Assembly (NCBI GenBank): GCA_910574895.1
Contig: CAJTDQ010000007.1
Coordinates: 1-64,000, forward strand
DNA length: 64,000 bases
Direction of reading: 5' to 3'
Origin: Eubacteriaceae bacterium
GTDB taxonomy: Bacteria > Bacillota > Clostridia > Lachnospirales > Lachnospiraceae
Below the pieces are notes generated by a model. It did not search any database. It worked only from the letters and a program-made list of their open reading frames with translations, and was not told the DNA's origin. A program made the position numbers and the translations under genes. Positions 1-7,011 of the stretch are shown here, one piece after another (positions within the stretch are counted from its first letter, which is position 1; the number at the start of each line of letters is the position of its first letter).

Positions 1-23
1 TGTATTTTTGTGGTATAACCATG

Positions 24-272
24 TCAGACCACATTCATACAATGGAGGGCTGACTCCGTTCGAAGCAAGGCACAGGCAGAAATAAGTCCGTCCCAAGTGT
101 AGCAATTTTGCTTGACCACTACATAAATGTTTCTCAAAATCATCTTATCCATCTTATCTTTAAGACCTGCCTTAATCAGTTCCGTTTCGTCCTTATGACC
201 ATATATAAAATACTGATATATCATTCGAAATAAATCCTCATCTATTTTTATCTGCTTAATCTTTTCAACCAT
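24..272 (-). CDS. Small mobile-element protein (complexin-like), hypothetical
   Basis: 82 residues. The first ~50 (MVEKIKQIKIDEDLF..., then ...LKDKMDKMILRNIY) resemble the short conserved proteins, often mislabelled complexin-2, found in Firmicutes conjugative and integrative elements. No catalytic motif is visible and the function is unknown. A GGAG ribosome-binding site lies 6 nt before the ATG. The last ~25 residues (from NCYTWDG on) do not look like that family, whose usual end is a basic helix plus short tail, so the 3' end may be recombined or frameshifted. It lies downstream of the iteron-like array and the VapE gene on the same strand, consistent with an element module that continues off the left edge. 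Confidence 0.5.
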   Translation of the reverse strand: MVEKIKQIKIDEDLFRMIYQYFIYGHKDETELIKAGLKDKMDKMILRNIYVVVKQNCYTWDGLISACALLRTESALHCMNVV

Positions 273-287
273 ACAAATCTCCTTTCC

Positions 288-520
288 GTAAATTGAAAAT
301 GTAAATCGGCTTTAAAAAACCTTATTTTTTTAGTTTTATTTAGCCAATTTACAATTTACAATTTACAAATTTAAAAACATCCCATAAATAAAGGGATTGA
401 AGTCATTCAGATGTAAATTGGCTCTTTTTTTTACGTCATTTCCAATTTACAAATTTATCTTTCTGTTTTACAAACCAGCCAATTTACATAACAAATTTAC
501 ATTTTTAAAAGTAAATGACA
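288..520. repeat. Iteron-like repeat array (GTAAATTGGCT / AATTTAC)
   Basis: AT-rich spacer with at least ten copies of the core GTAAAT(T) in both orientations. The full 11-mer occurs as GTAAATCGGCT (301-311), AGCCAATTTAC (342-352), GTAAATTGGCT (413-423) and AGCCAATTTAC (477-487), giving two inverted pairs. Three AATTTAC copies run head to tail at 346-366. Position beside a VapE-type helicase gene suggests a replication origin or Rep-binding region of the integrative element; that role is inferred. Confidence 0.6.
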
Positions 521-529
521 TCATGTCAC

Positions 530-1927
530 TTACTTTTTCTCCAGCATTTCATCAGATTCAGTTTTAAGATTTTCCAACGTTTCCTGCTTAAAAGGAATGT
601 CATCATCCTTCTCTATTTTCTCAAAATCATTTTCCTTTTTTCTCCTCCATGCAAGCTGGGTTCCATATCCTTCCTTAATGAATCTGTGACTTTTCACCTC
701 TTCCCACTGCTCTGCGAATTTAAGCCTCATGATACTCGTAATCTCTCTGGATTCGTACTGTTTCGGCTTGCAATTTTCGTGGTGCAGTGCCCTCTCATAA
801 ATCATCTGAACGCACACAAACTCCTCATCCGTCATTTCAAGAAACATTTCAATGATTCCCACAAGAGTATCCTGGGGCATGCATTCCTTCTGAAATTCAA
901 TAAGTTCCTTTTCCAAATTCTTATTAAATACAAGCTTTGTATTAATGCCCTTTTTATACATGTTCATAATTTCAGCCCAGCACTGTTCTATGTATGCCCT
1001 TGTTTTTTCCTCATCCTCCAACGGATGATGCAATGCTTTTTCCTTATTTACCATTACCGGTACAAATCTTCTGTTACCTGTACGGTCAAATGGCAGGAAA
1101 TCAGCATTATTGGATGAACCTACAAATATGCATTGTCTTGGTCTGTCTTCAGGATGTGTTTCATAAGGAACCTTATAGGTTTCACTTTGACGGCTTAAAA
1201 ATGACTTAATGTCTTCAACGCTTCTTGCGTTACAGGTTGCAAGCATTTCTGCCATTTCAATAATCCAATGTCCCTGAATCTTACGAAACACATTGTCATC
1301 ATCAAGTTTTCTTAAGTCATCCGAAAACCACTCATTTTCCATTGCAAGAAGTCTTAGAAAACTTGACTTGCCTGCTCCCTGCCCACCTACCAGACAGACC
1401 ATGTATTCAAACTTGCATCCGGGATTATAAACTCTGTGCACTGCTCCCATCATCATTATTCTTGTTGCTTCAAATATGTAATTACTTTCATCTGTTCCAA
1501 GGTATCTCGGTAGCAGATACCTAAGCCTTGAGTTTCCATCCCACTCCAGACTTTCCAACTTGTCTATAATGGGATGATAATGGTTGTTGTTGCCTACAAT
1601 GTCAATTGCACGCTTAATGTTTTTATCTCTTGTAATACCGTAAAACTTTTCCATTCTAAGCATTATGTTGTTAAAATCCGTATCTGTAAAAGTCTTTGAA
1701 CGTCTCCTCCAGTCCATTTTCTTAACAATGTCCGTCTTACATGAAAGTTCATTACGTCTTATTGCATCCTTTAACATTGGGTCCTTATTTAAAATCTCAA
1801 TGACATTTTCAATGGTTTGTCTCGGACTTCCATCAGGACGTTTTTTTAGGCTATCCCTTATAACCTCTATTTCTTTATTATCTGTGTCCTCCACATTGGA
1901 GGATTTATTTATTGTATTGCCATTCAT
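530..1927 (-). CDS. VapE-family (virulence-associated E) helicase of a mobile element
   Basis: 465 residues. The N-terminal ~110 residues are charged and resemble the linker region that precedes the VapE domain in phage and satellite replication proteins. The ATPase core follows, with Walker A GGQGAGKSS (Lys187), a Walker B-like segment in WIIEMAEM, and the downstream motif FVGSSNNADFLPFDRTGNRRF typical of the VapE/SF3-like replicative helicase family. In staphylococcal pathogenicity islands and prophages such proteins unwind the element's own origin. No primase domain is visible, so a primase may lie outside the window or be absent. The gene is followed by the iteron-like array and preceded (136 bp) by the integrase gene on the same strand. 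Confidence 0.85.
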   Translation of the reverse strand: MNGNTINKSSNVEDTDNKEIEVIRDSLKKRPDGSPRQTIENVIEILNKDPMLKDAIRRNELSCKTDIVKKMDWRRRSKTFTDTDFNNIMLRMEKFYGITRDKNIKRAIDIVGNNNHYHPIIDKLESLEWDGNSRLRYLLPRYLGTDESNYIFEATRIMMMGAVHRVYNPGCKFEYMVCLVGGQGAGKSSFLRLLAMENEWFSDDLRKLDDDNVFRKIQGHWIIEMAEMLATCNARSVEDIKSFLSRQSETYKVPYETHPEDRPRQCIFVGSSNNADFLPFDRTGNRRFVPVMVNKEKALHHPLEDEEKTRAYIEQCWAEIMNMYKKGINTKLVFNKNLEKELIEFQKECMPQDTLVGIIEMFLEMTDEEFVCVQMIYERALHHENCKPKQYESREITSIMRLKFAEQWEEVKSHRFIKEGYGTQLAWRRKKENDFEKIEKDDDIPFKQETLENLKTESDEMLEKK

Positions 1928-2035
1928 TTTTTTGTTTTCCTCCTATCAAACAAATTCTTCTTGTTAGTGGAAGAAACTCTTGCTATAATTCAATTGTCAG
2001 TTAAATGTAGCAAGGGAATCTTCCCGGTTACAACC

Positions 2036-2065
2036 AGCCCTTGGCTTTATGCCTTGGGCTTTTTA
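2036..2065 (+). terminator. Hairpin with T-tract beside the integrase stop
   Basis: AGCCC and GGGCT pair around an inner GGC/GCC, followed on the plus strand by TTTTT. It overlaps the integrase stop codon. No plus-strand gene is upstream, so it may act only as a hairpin at the 3' end of the integrase message. Confidence 0.35.
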
Positions 2066-3115
2066 ATTATGATTATTGTCAATTAAATCTGCAACGCTTC
2101 TTGCTTTGTTAGGATATAAATGACCATAAGTATTTAACGTAATTCTTATATCCTTATGACCCAGCCTTTCCTTAATAAGCAATGGCTCGACACCTTTATC
2201 AATAAGATAGGCAACGTGACTATGTCTCAAATCATGAACTCTTATTTTCTTAACATTAGCCTTTTCGATTTGTCTTCTCATTTTGTTTTGTAATGCACGA
2301 CATCCTATAGGAAATAACCTTATATTGTCAGGTAATCCATATTGTCTGTCACACCATTCTTTTATTTCTTCTTTAAGAAAAATAGGAATTTCAACAACTC
2401 TTACTGACTGCTCTGTTTTAGGTGTAGTAACAATATCTTTACCATTTGCTCTATAGTACGTTTTCGTGATACTGATTCTGTTGTTATAAAAATCAATATC
2501 CGACTTAGATAAAGCCAGCAGTTCTCCTTCTCTTATTCCTGTCCAAAATAAAATTTCAAACATTATGTAATATCTATCTGACTTATCAACCGTACTTATA
2601 AACTGCTTGTACTCATCTACTGTCCAGAACGTTAAGCTGCACTTATCATCTTTTCCCATTCTCTTTACTTTTTTACATGGATTATTAGCCAAATCATATA
2701 TTTTCGTTGCATGTGTAAATAAAGCCGTTAACTGATTTTGAATCATTCTCATATATGATTCTGACAGATTTTTCTTATAGATTTCATTCTGCCATGCTAT
2801 AATCTGTGCCGGTTTTATATCAGACATTTTCATATCTCCAAAATATGGTATAAGATAACTGTCAATCATATATCTCTTGTTTTGCTTTGTTCTTTGCTTT
2901 AGTTCATTTTCCTTATCCTGAAAATACTGTTCAACAAAAACTTTCATAGTCATTTCCAGATTTCCGTGTTTCTTCAGATTTCTCTCACACTCATACTGTT
3001 TAGCTTCACGTTGTGTTTTAAATCCACGCTTTTTCTTTTGCTTATTTACACCATAAACGTCCGGTTCATACCATTGTGCAATCCACTTTCCTGTGCCTCT
3101 GTCTTTGAATGCCAT
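2063..3115 (-). CDS. int: Tyrosine-family site-specific integrase
   Basis: 350 residues, the usual length for ICE and phage integrases. Residues 1-50 look like an arm-type DNA-binding domain (MAFKDRGTGKWIAQW... basic stretch), residues ~60-165 like the SAM-like core-binding domain, and the rest is the catalytic domain. Catalytic residues are visible: Arg195 in TGIREGE, His294 and Arg297 in HDLRH, and nucleophile Tyr330 in NTYGHLY. The enzyme integrates and excises the element at att sites. It is 3 bp downstream of the excisionase-like gene and evidently co-transcribed from the leftward promoter at 3366-3394. The target site cannot be seen because only one end of the element lies in the window. 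Confidence 0.95.
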   Translation of the reverse strand: MAFKDRGTGKWIAQWYEPDVYGVNKQKKKRGFKTQREAKQYECERNLKKHGNLEMTMKVFVEQYFQDKENELKQRTKQNKRYMIDSYLIPYFGDMKMSDIKPAQIIAWQNEIYKKNLSESYMRMIQNQLTALFTHATKIYDLANNPCKKVKRMGKDDKCSLTFWTVDEYKQFISTVDKSDRYYIMFEILFWTGIREGELLALSKSDIDFYNNRISITKTYYRANGKDIVTTPKTEQSVRVVEIPIFLKEEIKEWCDRQYGLPDNIRLFPIGCRALQNKMRRQIEKANVKKIRVHDLRHSHVAYLIDKGVEPLLIKERLGHKDIRITLNTYGHLYPNKARSVADLIDNNHN

Positions 3116-3118
3116 AAC

Positions 3119-3319
3119 TTAATTCTCCTTTTCTGATTCTTTTAATCCAAATAATTTCTGTTCTAAATAGGCTTTAGGTATTTTACCTGAAACTACAAGA
3201 TATCCACCTTTAGCCAATTCTTTATTTAAATCTCTAATAACTCTATATGCATGACTACTGGAACAATGAAGTAGTGTTCCAACATCATTTACATCTAATA
3301 AATATTTTTCGTATATCAT
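3119..3319 (-). CDS. xis: Excisionase-like small HTH protein
   Basis: 66 residues. It contains a MerR/excisionase-like helix-turn-helix (YLLDVNDVGTLLHCSSSHAYRVIRDLN) and a short basic tail. Size, fold and position directly before int match recombination directionality factors of integrative elements, which bend DNA at the att site to favour excision. Start chosen at the ATG at 3319, preceded by a strong GAGGAGG site (3327-3333). It is the first gene of the leftward xis-int transcript. The name rests on context and fold; it could instead be an accessory regulator. Confidence 0.75.
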   Translation of the reverse strand: MIYEKYLLDVNDVGTLLHCSSSHAYRVIRDLNKELAKGGYLVVSGKIPKAYLEQKLFGLKESEKEN

Positions 3320-3365
3320 ACACTCGCCTCCTCTCTATTTACGTTTTTCGTACGGTTGTTATAGT

Positions 3366-3394
3366 ATTGTAATGTACGAATTTCGTAATGTCAA
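3366..3394 (-). promoter_or_regulatory. Leftward promoter for xis-int
   Basis: On the minus strand, a consensus -35 TTGACA (3394-3389) is followed after exactly 17 bp by -10 TACAAT (3371-3366). The perfect palindromic operator 3375-3387 fills the spacer, so repressor binding should block this promoter. Confidence 0.8.
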
Positions 3395-3443
3395 GTATTT
3401 TTCGTATATAAAATTATTTATTGTGTACTTTTTTCGTACATCA

Positions 3444-3452
3444 TGTTATACT
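3444..3452 (+). promoter_or_regulatory. Extended -10 promoter of the repressor gene
   Basis: TGTTATACT matches the extended -10 pattern TGnTATAAT except one base; there is no good -35. Operator 3426-3438 lies just upstream and half-site 3454-3459 overlaps the expected start, suggesting autoregulation. Confidence 0.6.
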
Positions 3453-3484
3453 ATACGAAAATATAGAAAGGTTGGTATCAATAA

Positions 3485-3976
3485 ATGGGTGACGGCAAAA
3501 AACTAAAAAAAATACTGGATGCGCAACAAAAAAGTGTGCGATGGTTGTCTAAAGAAACAACCATTAGTCCAACTACGTTATATTCAATTATTCAGAAAGA
3601 CACAGCCATTCGATTTGATTTTGCTCTACGAATAGCCAATGTTCTTAATGTGGAAGTATCTGACATATGTTCAGATTCAGCTTTACAGGCTGAGGATTGG
3701 TCTGATGAAAGCAGAATAACATTACCTGAACTTCCACATGGTTTTGACAAAGTATTAGATGAAAATCGCATCAAAACTTACTTAAAAAATTCACTTTATC
3801 CACTAATGGAAATGTTTGGAAAAAATAATCTACCTAAACTTGATGAGCACCTGACTAATTACTATCAGTTAACAGATGAAGGCAGACGCGATGTTGACCA
3901 GTTTATCAATGCTCAACTTCAAATAAAGAAAGACCCTAAAAGGGCAAAAGATGTTAAAACTATCAAAAAATGGTAA
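3485..3976 (+). CDS. XRE/Cro-CI-type transcriptional repressor of the integrative element
   Basis: 163 residues. Residues ~5-60 form a Cro/CI helix-turn-helix (WLSKETTISPTTLYSIIQKDTAIRFDFALRIANVLNV). The C-terminal ~100 residues are acidic then basic, with no visible LexA-like Ser-Lys protease, so derepression by RecA autocleavage is not supported. It is divergent from xis-int and preceded by operator repeats covering both promoters, the layout of a lysogeny-type switch. ATG at 3485 is the first Met; AGAAAGG 12 nt upstream is a usable but distant ribosome-binding site. A terminator follows directly. Inferred role: keep xis-int silent while the element is integrated. Confidence 0.85.
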   Translation: MGDGKKLKKILDAQQKSVRWLSKETTISPTTLYSIIQKDTAIRFDFALRIANVLNVEVSDICSDSALQAEDWSDESRITLPELPHGFDKVLDENRIKTYLKNSLYPLMEMFGKNNLPKLDEHLTNYYQLTDEGRRDVDQFINAQLQIKKDPKRAKDVKTIKKW

Positions 3977-3980
3977 TGCA

Positions 3981-4007
3981 GACTCCGAGCAAATCGGAGT
4001 CTTTTTT
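3981..4007 (+). terminator. Rho-independent terminator of the repressor gene
   Basis: Perfect 8-bp stem GACTCCGA/TCGGAGTC with a 5-nt loop, then six T. The T-tract is where the ISL3-family unit has inserted: the 8-bp duplication begins at the last stem base. Confidence 0.9.
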
Positions 4008-4008
4008 C
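4001..4008. repeat. Left 8-bp target duplication of the ISL3-family unit
   Basis: CTTTTTTC, repeated exactly at 10681-10688 immediately outside the outer right terminal repeat. Confidence 0.7.
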
Positions 4009-4033
4009 GGTTCTAAACTTTACTTGGGGGTAA
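4009..4033 (+). repeat. Left terminal inverted repeat of the ISL3 unit
   Basis: 25 bp. Best match to the right end is the outer GG.TCT and the inner TGGGGGTAA; the middle diverges. It is followed by GTTTAGAGCC, so the first 15 nt also pair locally into a hairpin. Confidence 0.65.
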
Positions 4034-5256
4034 GGTTTAGAGCCATTTTTATATTATGTGATTTTTTAGATAAAAAAAATAGGCATAGATCAAATAATCT
4101 CTTATAATAGAATCACCACAAAACCACAAAGGAGATTTTTTACTATGCTTAATAATGATTATATTTCAAATTTACTGGAAATTAAAGACCTTTTTATTAC
4201 TAAATTGGAATCTACACCTGATGAACATCACATTTATTTTAAATTAAAACGTAAAGACTGCCAATGTCCTCACTGTGGCACATTGACTAACAAGGTTCAT
4301 GATTACAGAACGTCCGTTATAAAAGATTCTCCAATCATGGGAAAATTAACTTTATTATATTATTGCAAAAGACGATATCACTGCGATATCTGTAACAGAC
4401 ACTTTACTGAACCTTTTTCACTTTTACCTAAAAATTGTAGGCTTACAACACGTTTATGCTTTGAGGCAATTCACTTATTAAAAAGTTCATTAAATGTTTC
4501 AAATGTTGCAAATCAACTTGGAATATCTGCTTCATCAATCTTTAGGAGACTTAATGACATTAAATATGATACACCCAAAACTCTTCCTCTTGTCCTTTCA
4601 ATTGATGAATTTAAGGGGAATTCGGGCGGAAACAAATTTCATTCAATTCTTACTTCACCTAATGAACACAGGGTTTTTGACATTCTTCCAACACGAACCC
4701 AATACCGGCTCGAAGATTATCTTATGAAATTTAAAAACCGAAAGGATGTAAGATATTTTGTCATGGATATGTACAAGGTTTACAAGGATATTGCCAAACG
4801 ATTATTGCCAAATGCTACAATAGTTATTGATAAATTTCATGTGGTAAAGCAGGTGACGGGTGCCACCGAAAGAGTCAGAGTCCGGGTTCAAAGGAACATG
4901 CATCCTAGTAAAAGGAAATATTTTAAACGCAGTCGTAAACTTATTCTGGCTCACAAAAGCAAGTTGAAGGAAGAAAGTCTTGATGCGCTTGAAGTTATGT
5001 TACAGCAGTCAAATGATCTTGCTCAGGCTTATTATTTAAAAGAACTTTTTTATGACTTTATGGACTCCAAAAGTAGTTCTGAAGCCAAACCCAAACTTCG
5101 TAAATTTATTAATGCTGCATCTGTCAGTGAACTGGATGAATTTAACTCAGTGCTTACCACTCTTGCCAATTGGGCAAAATACATACTTAACAGTTTTGAT
5201 TGCCCATACACAAACGGGTATACTGAAGGAATGAACAATAAGATTAAAGTGATTAA

Positions 5257-5264
5257 ACGAAATG
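5257..5264. repeat. Left 8-bp target duplication of the IS256-family element
   Basis: ACGAAATG; the identical partner is at 6774-6781. Confidence 0.95.
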
Positions 5265-5369
5265 GAGTCTGTGAAATAAAGTCTGTAAATAGACATTCTA
5301 TGATAAGTGATGGAGCTGTAAGTTCATGAAATGAGCTTGCAGCTCTTGTTTATATAACTAGCATATAAA

Positions 5370-5436
5370 AATACCCATGTCAAGGACGCCCGTTTTATAA
5401 CGGGCGTATATTTATCCTTGATATTGGGTATTTTTT
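5370..5436 (-). terminator. Long hairpin terminator at the 3' end of the IS256 transposase
   Basis: Outer stem AATACCCATGTCAAGGA with TCCTTGATATTGGGTATT, inner stem GCCCG/CGGGC. It lies just past the transposase stop; the plus strand also has a T6 run, so it may stop transcription from both sides. Confidence 0.7.
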
Positions 5437-5439
5437 ATG

Positions 5440-6682
5440 CTATTCAGGCAAACGGCCTTCGTACATAATGCTCAGTTCTCCATACACCTGAGCCCAGTTT
5501 CTTAAGGTCGTTGTCCATTTCCTCGTTGCTTCAAAGGTTGAAAGGTACAGTGCTTTCAATAATGCCTTATCACTTGGAAATACACTTCTCTGACGATTAA
5601 GTTTCCTGTATGTTGAATTTAAACTTTCAATGGCGTTGGTTGTATATATTACTTTTCGTACAGTATCTGAAAATTTAAAAATAGGCGATATCACATCCCA
5701 GTTGTCCTTCCATCTTTTCATCGAGTTTGGATATTTTGGAGTCCATTTTTCAGTTACTCTGTCTGGGGCTTCAAGAGCTTTTTCTTCGTTAACTGCCTGA
5801 TATATTGTCTTAAGGTCTTTTGCAAAGGCTTTTCTGTCTTTGTCAGGTACATATTTAAGAGTATTTCTCACCTGATGAACTATGCATCTTTGATATTCTG
5901 TGTTTGGGAAAGCTGCCGATATGGCTTCCTTTATGCCACTTAAACCATCGGCACATATAACAAGAATGTCCTTTACGCCTCGGTTTTTTAATTCATTCAA
6001 TACAGACAACCAGTATTTAGAGCTTTCATTATCTTCAACACTTATGCTTAATACATCCTTTTTCCCGTCCACTGTAATGCCGAGAATTACATAGGCCGCA
6101 AGCTTTCTTATTATTCCATCATCCCTTACAGAATAATGGATGGCATCTATGTAAACAACAGGATAAATTTCATCTAACGGTCGGTTTTGCCAGTCCTCGA
6201 TTTGTGGCATTATTTTATCAGTCACATCGGAAATAAATCCTTCTGATGTTTCAAATCCATAAATATCTTCAATTGTGTCGGAAATCTGCCTTGTTGTCAT
6301 TCCCTTTGCGTACATTGAGATTATTTTTCCGGTCAATGTCTGAAATGTCTTTCTGACGTTTTTTTACAATCTGTGGTTCAAAAGTAGAACGACGGTCCTG
6401 TGGAACATCGATTTTCATGGAACCATAACTGCTGTTGACACGTTTTGACTTGTAACCATTTCGATAATCATCGGATTCTGAACGTTGTGATTTTGAATAA
6501 CCCAAATGGTCATCCATTTCAGCTTCCATCATTTCCTTGATTGTGCCTCCAAGAAGATCTTTTAATGCATCCTGGATGTCTTCAGCTGTCTGAATGTCAT
6601 ATTCATCCAATAGCTGGTGGATGATGGCACGTTTGCCATCAGTCATTTGTACCTTGTGTACTTTTTTTCTTTCTCTTGCCAT
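5440..6682 (-). pseudogene. IS256-family (Mutator-type) transposase, frameshifted
   Basis: Two overlapping frames make up one ~414-residue transposase. Residues 1-~112 are read from ATG 6682 (MARERKKVHKVQMTDG...DISDIDRK); the rest continues in the +1 frame as IISMYAKGMTTRQIS... to the stop at 5440. The break is at a run of five A on the coding strand (plus-strand T5 at 6324-6328); four A would restore the frame. Family motifs are present: VVYIDAIHYSVRDDG, ICADGLSG, RCIVHQVRNTLKYV and NAIESLNSTYRKLN, which hold the catalytic acidic residues. Programmed frameshifting is not typical of IS256, so a real mutation or a homopolymer sequencing error is more likely. Confidence 0.9.
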
Positions 6683-6773
6683 AATTAAGGCCTCCTATAA
6701 TAATAAATTTTATCATAGAAGGCCTATTAATTATATTTAAATATTTAATTTACAGAAAAAATTTCACACTCTC

Positions 6774-6781
6774 ACGAAATG
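6774..6781. repeat. Right 8-bp target duplication of the IS256-family element
   Basis: ACGAAATG, identical to 5257-5264. The ISL3 transposase reading frame resumes right after it. Confidence 0.95.
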
Positions 6782-6848
6782 CTTATGGATATAGGAATTT
6801 TGATAATTTTAGAAACAGAATAATGTTATCTTGTGATACTATTTAAAA

Positions 6849-6877
6849 ATCGTGTGTGATTACAAATCACACACGAT
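6849..6877 (+). terminator. Hairpin after the ISL3 transposase stop
   Basis: Perfect 12-bp stem ATCGTGTGTGAT/ATCACACACGAT starting 3 nt after the stop codon. No T-run follows, so it may only protect the message or block read-through partly. Confidence 0.5.
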
Positions 6878-6889
6878 ATATATAAGGGA

Positions 6890-6914
6890 TTACCCCCATG
6901 CTTGACAAAGAGCC
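6890..6914. repeat. Internal copy of the ISL3 right terminal repeat
   Basis: 25 bp identical to 10656-10680 and in the same orientation. It lies ~40 bp after the ISL3 transposase stop, where the right end of a simple ISL3 element would be (size about 1.39 kb without the IS256 insertion). No matching duplication flanks it. Confidence 0.8.
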
Positions 6915-6945
6915 TTATTTTTTTACTAACATATATACCAAAATC

Positions 6946-6980
6946 AGGCTGTTTGCATATATAGTCCACGCAAACAGCCT
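6946..6980 (-). terminator. Terminator hairpin of the GH5 gene
   Basis: Perfect 11-bp stem AGGCTGTTTGC/GCAAACAGCCT with a 13-nt loop, 31 bp after the GH5 stop; only a weak T stretch follows on the minus strand. Confidence 0.6.
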
Positions 6981-7011
6981 TTGAATTGTTTAATTATTAT
7001 GAATTTTAACT

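Larger units (their letters stand above)
3340..3466. promoter_or_regulatory. Operator array with TTCGTA/TACGAA half-sites between xis and repressor
   Basis: The centre is a perfect 13-bp palindrome TACGAATTTCGTA (3375-3387). Related 13-mers with the same spacing lie at 3340-3352 (TACGTTTTTCGTA) and 3426-3438 (TACTTTTTTCGTA). Single half-sites lie at 3401-3406 (TTCGTA), 3454-3459 (TACGAA) and, just inside xis, 3308-3313. The layout resembles phage lysogeny operators and the obvious ligand is the XRE repressor encoded at 3485. Confidence 0.75.
5265..6773. mobile_element. IS256-family insertion sequence nested in the ISL3 transposase
   Basis: 1509 bp. Terminal inverted repeats of 26 bp (5265-5290 and 6748-6773) match at 20 positions; both read GAG..TGTGAAAT....TCTGTAAAT from the outside. 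The element is bordered by perfect ACGAAATG duplications (5257-5264, 6774-6781). It contains one transposase gene on the minus strand, broken by a frameshift. The interrupted host reading frame is otherwise intact, so the insertion is probably recent. Confidence 0.95.
4145..6846 (+). pseudogene. ISL3-family transposase, interrupted by an IS256-family element
   Basis: N-terminal part 4145-5264, C-terminal part 6782-6846. Removing 5265-6781 (the inserted IS plus one duplication copy) restores a 394-residue ISL3 transposase: the frame runs through KVIKRN into AYGYRNFDNFRNRIM, the expected family C-terminus, to TAA at 6844-6846. Visible features are a zinc-finger-like N-terminus (CQCPHCG...CKRRYHCDIC), HTH (NQLGISASSIFRRL), and DDE-type motifs LSIDEFKG, VMDMYKVY, VIDKFHVVK and GYTEGMNNKIKVIKR. 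As it stands the gene reads into the insertion and ends with about 20 unrelated residues at 5329, so it should be inactive. Confidence 0.95.

Noticed and set aside
515-1117. 200-residue plus-strand open frame
   Set aside because: Antisense of the VapE gene; hydrophobic, cysteine-rich composition typical of shadow frames and no ribosome-binding site.
6269-6336. Programmed frameshift of the IS256 transposase
   Set aside because: The needed shift is +1 and the family is normally made from a single frame; the A-run indel explains it more simply.
6890-6914. Internal ISL3 right end as the true border of a simple 1.4-kb IS
   Set aside because: Flanking TTATTTTT does not match CTTTTTTC at the left border, whereas the outer copy at 10656-10680 is followed by an exact match. 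Still possible if the duplication has decayed.
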